Source: Oceanobacillus salinisoli
GTDB taxonomy: Bacteria > Bacillota > Bacilli > Bacillales > Amphibacillaceae
Assembly (NCBI RefSeq): GCF_009733865.1
Contig: NZ_WOFB01000034.1
Location: forward strand, 1 to 57,443
DNA: 57,443 nt
Direction: 5' to 3'
The notes below the pieces were generated by a model. It did not search any database. It saw only the letters and a program-made list of their open reading frames with translations, and was not told the DNA's origin. Both the position numbers and the translations under genes were made by a program. This document shows, in pieces, positions 53,693-57,443 of this stretch; position 1 is the first letter of the stretch, and the number at the start of each line of letters is the position of its first letter.

Positions 53693-54757
53693 CTATTTCT
53701 CTAACTGTAGACGTTCACGGATGAGTGATGCTCGTAATACATCACGTTCTAGAGGTGTTAAAGTTTTCTTTGCATAATGTTGAAGAAATCCTGGTTGTAT
53801 GAGTACCATTAGTTCATTAAGTATATTTCTGGAAGTATCTTTAATGATACCTAAATCTATTCCTAATCGCACGTTTGATATGCAATTGGATGCCTCTTTT
53901 GATTCAATTACTCTACTATAAGCCAATACCCCATACGAACGATAAATACGGTCTTCCAATGCAATTGGAGATTCTTTCATGATGACATCCCGTGCATTTC
54001 GTTCATGCTCGATTAACTGATTAACCACACTTTCTAAATCTTCTACAATATCTTCTTCTGATTTTCCTAGTGTAATTTGGTTAGATATTTGAAAAATATT
54101 TCCTAATGCTTCACTTCCCTCACCATAAATACCTCTAACCACTAGTCCTAACTGATTAATAGCCGGCATCATCCGGTTGATTTGTCTGGTGAGAACAAGT
54201 GCCGGTAGATGCATCATAACTGATGCACGCATCCCTGTCCCAACATTTGTCGGACAAGTTGTTAAATATCCTTTCGTTTCGTCAAATGCATAATTTACTT
54301 TCTCTTCTAACCAATCATCTATTACAAACGCTTTTTCCAAAGCATGTCGTAATTGCAAACCAGGAAAATAGAGTTGTATGCGAAGATGATCCTCTTCATT
54401 TATCATAATGGAAACCTGTTCGTTCCCGGAAATCATTGCTGCCGATTCGTTTGTATGCTTTGTTAAATGCGGGCTTATCAAATGCTTCTCTACTAAAACG
54501 CGTTTTTCAACCGATGATAAATCCCGAACCAGAATAAACTGGAAATCACTATATTCCTGAAATGATTTATTCGCATATTCCTGCTGAAAAAGTGATTGTA
54601 CTTCTGCCAACTTTTCATCTTCAGCAAAAAGTGGATAGGGAATATCAGCTATGTTCCTTGCTAACCGTATACGGCTGCTTAATACAATATCACTGTCTGG
54701 CCCTTCCTCGCGCATCCATGGACTGATTGCGTTATTCATAAAATGTTCGAGCGTCAT
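53693..54757 (-). CDS. mcsB: protein arginine kinase McsB
   Basis: McsB phosphorylates arginines, inactivating CtsR and marking proteins for ClpCP. It has a phosphagen-kinase fold with [12 protein letters not shown] near 24-35, [13 protein letters not shown] near 136-148 and [17 protein letters not shown] near 162-178. At 354 residues it is slightly shorter than the B. subtilis protein at the C-terminus. It overlaps mcsA by four bases (ATGA). Confidence 0.95.
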   Translation of the reverse strand: MTLEHFMNNAISPWMREEGPDSDIVLSSRIRLARNIADIPYPLFAEDEKLAEVQSLFQQEYANKSFQEYSDFQFILVRDLSSVEKRVLVEKHLISPHLTKHTNESAAMISGNEQVSIMINEEDHLRIQLYFPGLQLRHALEKAFVIDDWLEEKVNYAFDETKGYLTTCPTNVGTGMRASVMMHLPALVLTRQINRMMPAINQLGLVVRGIYGEGSEALGNIFQISNQITLGKSEEDIVEDLESVVNQLIEHERNARDVIMKESPIALEDRIYRSYGVLAYSRVIESKEASNCISNVRLGIDLGIIKDTSRNILNELMVLIQPGFLQHYAKKTLTPLERDVLRASLIRERLQLEK

Positions 54758-55293
54758 GAATTATCACCTGCTTCTAAGTCCCGTAGTCTTGCTTCCAGTG
54801 CCTTTATTTTATCTCTTACTTCTGCCGCTTCTTCAAATGCCTCTTTTTCAATTAATTGCTGCAGTTGTTCTTTAAAGCTTTGCAGACGTCGTTTCATTTG
54901 TAAGTCATCACCTGCACGCTTAGGGATTTTTCCGGAATGCTTTGTATTCCCCGCATGAACACGTCGCAAAATAGGGTCTAATCTATCAGAAAATGTATCA
55001 TAACATGTTGCACAGCCAAATTTACCAGCCTCTTTAAACTGAGAAAATGTCATTCCACATTGTGGGCATTGTAAATCTTTCACTTGCTGAAAAGCAGGAC
55101 TTTCCATTTTTGTCGTATCAAAATTAAATAACCCTGTTAGTAAATTATGAAGTGAATACCCTTCTTCCGGATAATTGACATATCCCTTCTCCTTGGCACA
55201 GACCTCACAAACACGAATCTCAGTTTTTTTACCATTTATGACTTGAGTAAAATGAAGTGTAGCTGGACGTTCATGACATTCTTGACATTCCAC
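54754..55293 (-). CDS. mcsA: McsB activator McsA
   Basis: McsA binds metals and activates McsB. Zinc-binding pairs are CQECHERP and CEVCAKEKG near the start, and [11 protein letters not shown] and CATCYDTF in the centre, followed by a C-terminal UVR motif ([20 protein letters not shown]). It is 179 residues and lies between ctsR and mcsB. All eight expected cysteines are present. Confidence 0.95.
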   Translation of the reverse strand: MECQECHERPATLHFTQVINGKKTEIRVCEVCAKEKGYVNYPEEGYSLHNLLTGLFNFDTTKMESPAFQQVKDLQCPQCGMTFSQFKEAGKFGCATCYDTFSDRLDPILRRVHAGNTKHSGKIPKRAGDDLQMKRRLQSFKEQLQQLIEKEAFEEAAEVRDKIKALEARLRDLEAGDNS

Positions 55294-55353
55294 TTGTACT
55301 TCCCCCTTTAACTACGTGGTAAAAAGTAATTCCCCAAGAACCAACATCTCAAA

Positions 55354-55815
55354 CTAAAAATATTTTAATTGCGATAACATCGCTGTTAAAATTCTGGCAC
55401 GTATCTCGTCCCTTAATGGAAGGTTATATGCTAACGTGGTACGTTCTATGGCACTTAGCATGATTTTTAATTCCCGTTCTGTTATTATTTTTTCTTCCAA
55501 TAAGCGATCCAGGACATCCGTGGCAGCCCGTTGAGATATCGCTGGATTGACCATTTGAATAATTTCATCAATCAATTCAGATTTATCTTTATGCCGTACA
55601 CGCATAATTCGAATATACCCGCCACCTCCACGCTTACTCTCTACAATGTAGCCCTTCTCCAGCGTAAAGCGGGTATTAATCACATAATTTATTTGCGATG
55701 GCACACATTGAAAGCGATTTGCAATTTCACTTCGTTTAATTTCAATGGCATTTTGTCCTTTTGATTGTAACACCGTTTTTAAATATTGTTCGATTATATC
55801 TGATATATTACTCAT
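55354..55815 (-). CDS. ctsR: transcriptional repressor CtsR
   Basis: CtsR represses class III heat-shock genes and is its own thermosensor. The N-terminal winged helix-turn-helix (RSEIANRFQCVPSQINYVIN) and the Gly-rich wing KRGGGGYIRI near 61-70 are clear. It is 153 residues. It heads the ctsR-mcsA-mcsB-clpC operon, which carries a CtsR operator about 50 bases upstream. Confidence 0.96.
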   Translation of the reverse strand: MSNISDIIEQYLKTVLQSKGQNAIEIKRSEIANRFQCVPSQINYVINTRFTLEKGYIVESKRGGGGYIRIMRVRHKDKSELIDEIIQMVNPAISQRAATDVLDRLLEEKIITERELKIMLSAIERTTLAYNLPLRDEIRARILTAMLSQLKYF

Positions 55816-55862
55816 CTGACCATCCCCTCTTGCTGGCTGTATGTGTCAGCTTTTCATTCATT

Positions 55863-55885
55863 TTTGACTTTGACTATCTTTGACT
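55863..55885 (-). promoter_or_regulatory. CtsR operator
   Basis: Two direct AGTCAAA heptads separated by GAT (55869-55885), with a third overlapping heptad at 55863-55869. This is the CtsR consensus arrangement. A TATAAT at 55894-55899 lies just upstream, so bound CtsR would block the promoter region. Confidence 0.88.
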
Positions 55886-55893
55886 ATATTAAT

Positions 55894-55899
55894 ATTATA
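55894..55899 (-). promoter_or_regulatory. -10 element of ctsR operon
   Basis: Perfect TATAAT nine bases upstream of the CtsR operator. The -35 is unclear (TTTTCA at 17 bases is weak), so regulation may involve another sigma factor or an extended -10. Confidence 0.45.
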
Positions 55900-55958
55900 C
55901 GTCAATTTTCAGGAGATGAAAATACCTTTTCATTATTTTAGACAAAAATGTTAGAAAC

Positions 55959-55992
55959 AAAACCTTACACCTAATTATATGTGTAAGGTTTT
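55959..55992 (-). terminator. terminator of the MgtC-like gene
   Basis: AAAACCTTACAC pairs exactly with GTGTAAGGTTTT around a 10-base loop, ten bases after the stop. T residues follow on the transcript. Confidence 0.9.
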
Positions 55993-56002
55993 AAAAATTT
56001 AT

Positions 56003-56701
56003 TTATTTATTTATTTCAGAAATGTTTATTACACCTTTTATGTTAGACAATTCTTCATATAGTATAGAATGATTCATTTTTTGATTATGTTCCAGCTTTA
56101 CATGGACTTTTCGCAAATTCTCCTCAATATTTGAAATATCAATCATTTTCAATTTAATATTGTATTTCTCCAGCACGTTAATTAGTCGATTAATTTCCAA
56201 GCTTCGTTCAATAGTAAAATCTATAAAATAAAATGTACGTGCTTTAGGAAACAGTCGTTCAAAGTTATTTAAAAACATCAGGCTGATTAAAATAATAAAA
56301 GTCGCTAAAATTGCAGCACCATACATGCCCATTCCTACAACCAACCCCAGCCCCGCAACTGTCCAGATAGAGGCGGCAGTTGTAAGTCCCCTAATAGTTC
56401 CACCGTAAACAATAATGGTACCTGCTCCAAGGAAACCAATACCACTAATAACATAGGAAGGGATTCTAGCGGGATCGAAACGCACCTGATTATAATTATC
56501 GATAAATTCGGTAAATCCATATAAAGACATAAGCATCATTAAGCATGAACCCACACCTACTAAAATATGAGTGCGAAATCCAGCAGAATGATTATTCACC
56601 TCACGCTCAAATCCGATAATTCCTGCCAACGTTAAAGCAATTATTAGTCGTATCGCAATTATTGAAAAGTCTTCACCTAATATTTCATTAAGATATTCCA
56701 T
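56003..56701 (-). CDS. MgtC/SapB family membrane protein
   Basis: The N-terminal part has about five membrane helices with the family motifs LAGIIGFEREVNNHSAGFRT and GIGFLGAGTIIVYGG followed by GLTTAASIW, and a C-terminal ACT-like cytosolic domain (about residues 150-232). Family members are linked to Mg2+ limitation and to ATP-synthase or virulence control in other bacteria. Here the role is unknown. I choose ATG at 56701 (232 aa) behind GAGGGGG; a 30-residue upstream extension lacks support. Not usually found at this position in B. subtilis. Confidence 0.85.
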   Translation of the reverse strand: MEYLNEILGEDFSIIAIRLIIALTLAGIIGFEREVNNHSAGFRTHILVGVGSCLMMLMSLYGFTEFIDNYNQVRFDPARIPSYVISGIGFLGAGTIIVYGGTIRGLTTAASIWTVAGLGLVVGMGMYGAAILATFIILISLMFLNNFERLFPKARTFYFIDFTIERSLEINRLINVLEKYNIKLKMIDISNIEENLRKVHVKLEHNQKMNHSILYEELSNIKGVINISEINK

Positions 56702-57367
56702 ACGTATCCCCCTCTTATGCATTAGTTGATTTCTAAATGTAATTACAGGTATTTGTCCAGAAACCTTGGCGTTCTCCTTAGGCGAATTCATTAGTTGTAC
56801 TTATGAGATAAACTCGCATTCGATCATCTTTTAGCATGTATCTCCTTGAGTTACTGCATAAATTTCTACTTGAATTATCTTCCAGCTGATTTGCATGGAA
56901 CACTGCCTCATTTAATATGCTGCAACGCGACGAGCGCATTTGTGGTCGTTTTTCTTATAATTGGAAGTTAAAATTTCAGTTATATGAACTCAGTAAATTT
57001 ATACTTTCCTAGTGACCGATGCTTTCTAAGGTGGACTGTGGTTACTCGTCCCACTAAAAAGATTAGTTGTTTTTGACGCAAAACCTATAAAGCCGGACAT
57101 AGCATAGAGCAATGTTGATTTCCTCTAAGGGCAATCGCTTTTCCGTTGGCAATGCTTTATCCACATCGGAAGAAAACCATTTCCCGAGGTATTTAAGCTG
57201 CACGTTTTGCCGCAGGAGTCCGACTGCCCATTACTCCAAATAATCAGCTAATAAGAAACAAAACGAATGAAAAGAGCCAATTATAAACAGGACACTCCTA
57301 TTTACTATATTTAAGAACGTATGCAATACTTTTGTATTTTATGATATCCCTTTCCTTGTACAAGCAC
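56702..57367. other. gene-free spacer between 5S rRNA and the MgtC-like gene
   Basis: About 0.7 kb without a supportable gene. It contains a half-copy of the inverted repeat seen at 4207-4261 (near 56930-56960), an AAATTTATACTTTC block near 56990 shared with the 4.2 kb region, and a diverged palindromic repeat at 57120-57230. A GGACTGTGGTTACTCGTCCCAC block near 57033-57054 is nearly repeated at 40401-40422. Confidence 0.5.
57132..57228. repeat. diverged copy of the palindromic repeat
   Basis: Ends GGGCAATCG (57138-57146) and CGACTGCCC (57220-57228) are inverted and match except one position. Internal CATCGGAAGAAAACC and CCGCAGGAGTCCG match the other copies. The end sequence differs from those of copies A and B but again pairs with itself. 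Confidence 0.6.
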
Positions 57368-57399
57368 AAAAAAACCTAGGACAATAATATCCTAGGTTT
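57368..57399 (-). terminator. terminator of the ribosomal RNA operon
   Basis: AAACCTAGGA and TCCTAGGTTT form a 10-pair stem with an eight-base loop (57372-57399), followed by TTTTTTGTGC on the minus strand. It lies just after the 5S 3' end. Confidence 0.88.
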
Positions 57400-57405
57400 A
57401 CTGCT

Positions 57406-57443
57406 GCCTGGCGGCGTCCTACTCTCGCAGGGGGAACCCCCAA
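57406..57443 (-). rRNA. rrf: 5S ribosomal RNA, 3' part
   Basis: The minus strand reads GGGGGTTCCCCCTGCGAGAG followed by TAGGACGCCGCCAGGC, the conserved 3' end of Bacillus 5S rRNA. The 5' two thirds lie outside the window. It indicates that a ribosomal RNA operon ends here, upstream of the ctsR region, as rrnW does in B. subtilis. Confidence 0.92.

Overview
The window is core chromosome of a low-GC Gram-positive bacterium of the family Bacillaceae. The evidence is gene order (5S rRNA, ctsR-mcsA-mcsB-clpC, radA, yacL, gltX, T-box, cysES, mrnC, rlmB, rae1, sigH, rpmG, secE, nusG, rplKAJL, rpoBC, the S12, S10, spc and alpha operons, ecfA1A2T, truA, rplM, rpsI), strong GGAGG ribosome binding sites, TTG/GTG starts and Bacillus-type protein sequences. 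The dispersed intergenic repeats are of a kind I associate with halotolerant relatives such as Oceanobacillus and Virgibacillus; that placement is only an impression.

Layout. Almost everything is transcribed on the minus strand, so biologically the window reads from high to low coordinates. It opens at 57.4 kb with the 3' end of a 5S rRNA, followed by a MgtC/SapB membrane protein. Next come the CtsR-controlled protein quality-control operon (55.8-51.2 kb), radA and yacL, then gltX, a cysteine T-box with cysE-cysS, and the RNA-processing genes mrnC, rlmB and rae1. After these lie sigH, rpmG, secE, nusG and the L11/L1/L10/L12 genes. The RNA polymerase genes rpoB and rpoC are followed by the S12 operon with fusA and tuf. 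The long S10-spc-alpha ribosomal cluster (23.3-9.0 kb) includes secY, adk, infA and rpoA. The last part holds the ECF vitamin-transporter module, truA, rplM and rpsI. The final 4.3 kb is accessory: an orphan phage-tailspike-like surface protein on the minus strand, a small unknown gene, and a broken DUF2294/MpsC-family gene on the plus strand.

Regulation visible in the DNA includes a CtsR operator, a Cys-specifier T-box, an L10 leader with attenuator, an S10-operon leader hairpin, a candidate L13 leader, well-formed sigma-A promoters (rplM, rpoA, rpsJ, rplK, sigH) and many intrinsic terminators.

Most notable points: (1) the orphan tailspike with an intramolecular-chaperone (S74) C-terminus and a membrane or Tat-like N-terminus; (2) a family of about 120-bp palindromic repeats whose end sequences co-vary between copies; (3) a second short repeat whose end sits at -35 spacing upstream of both rplJ and nusG and may supply promoters; (4) absence of map, disA and ispD/ispF from the positions they occupy in Bacillus subtilis; (5) a 28-codon open reading frame with a perfect Shine-Dalgarno in the rpoB leader. 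Comparisons with B. subtilis are from memory, and no searches were run.
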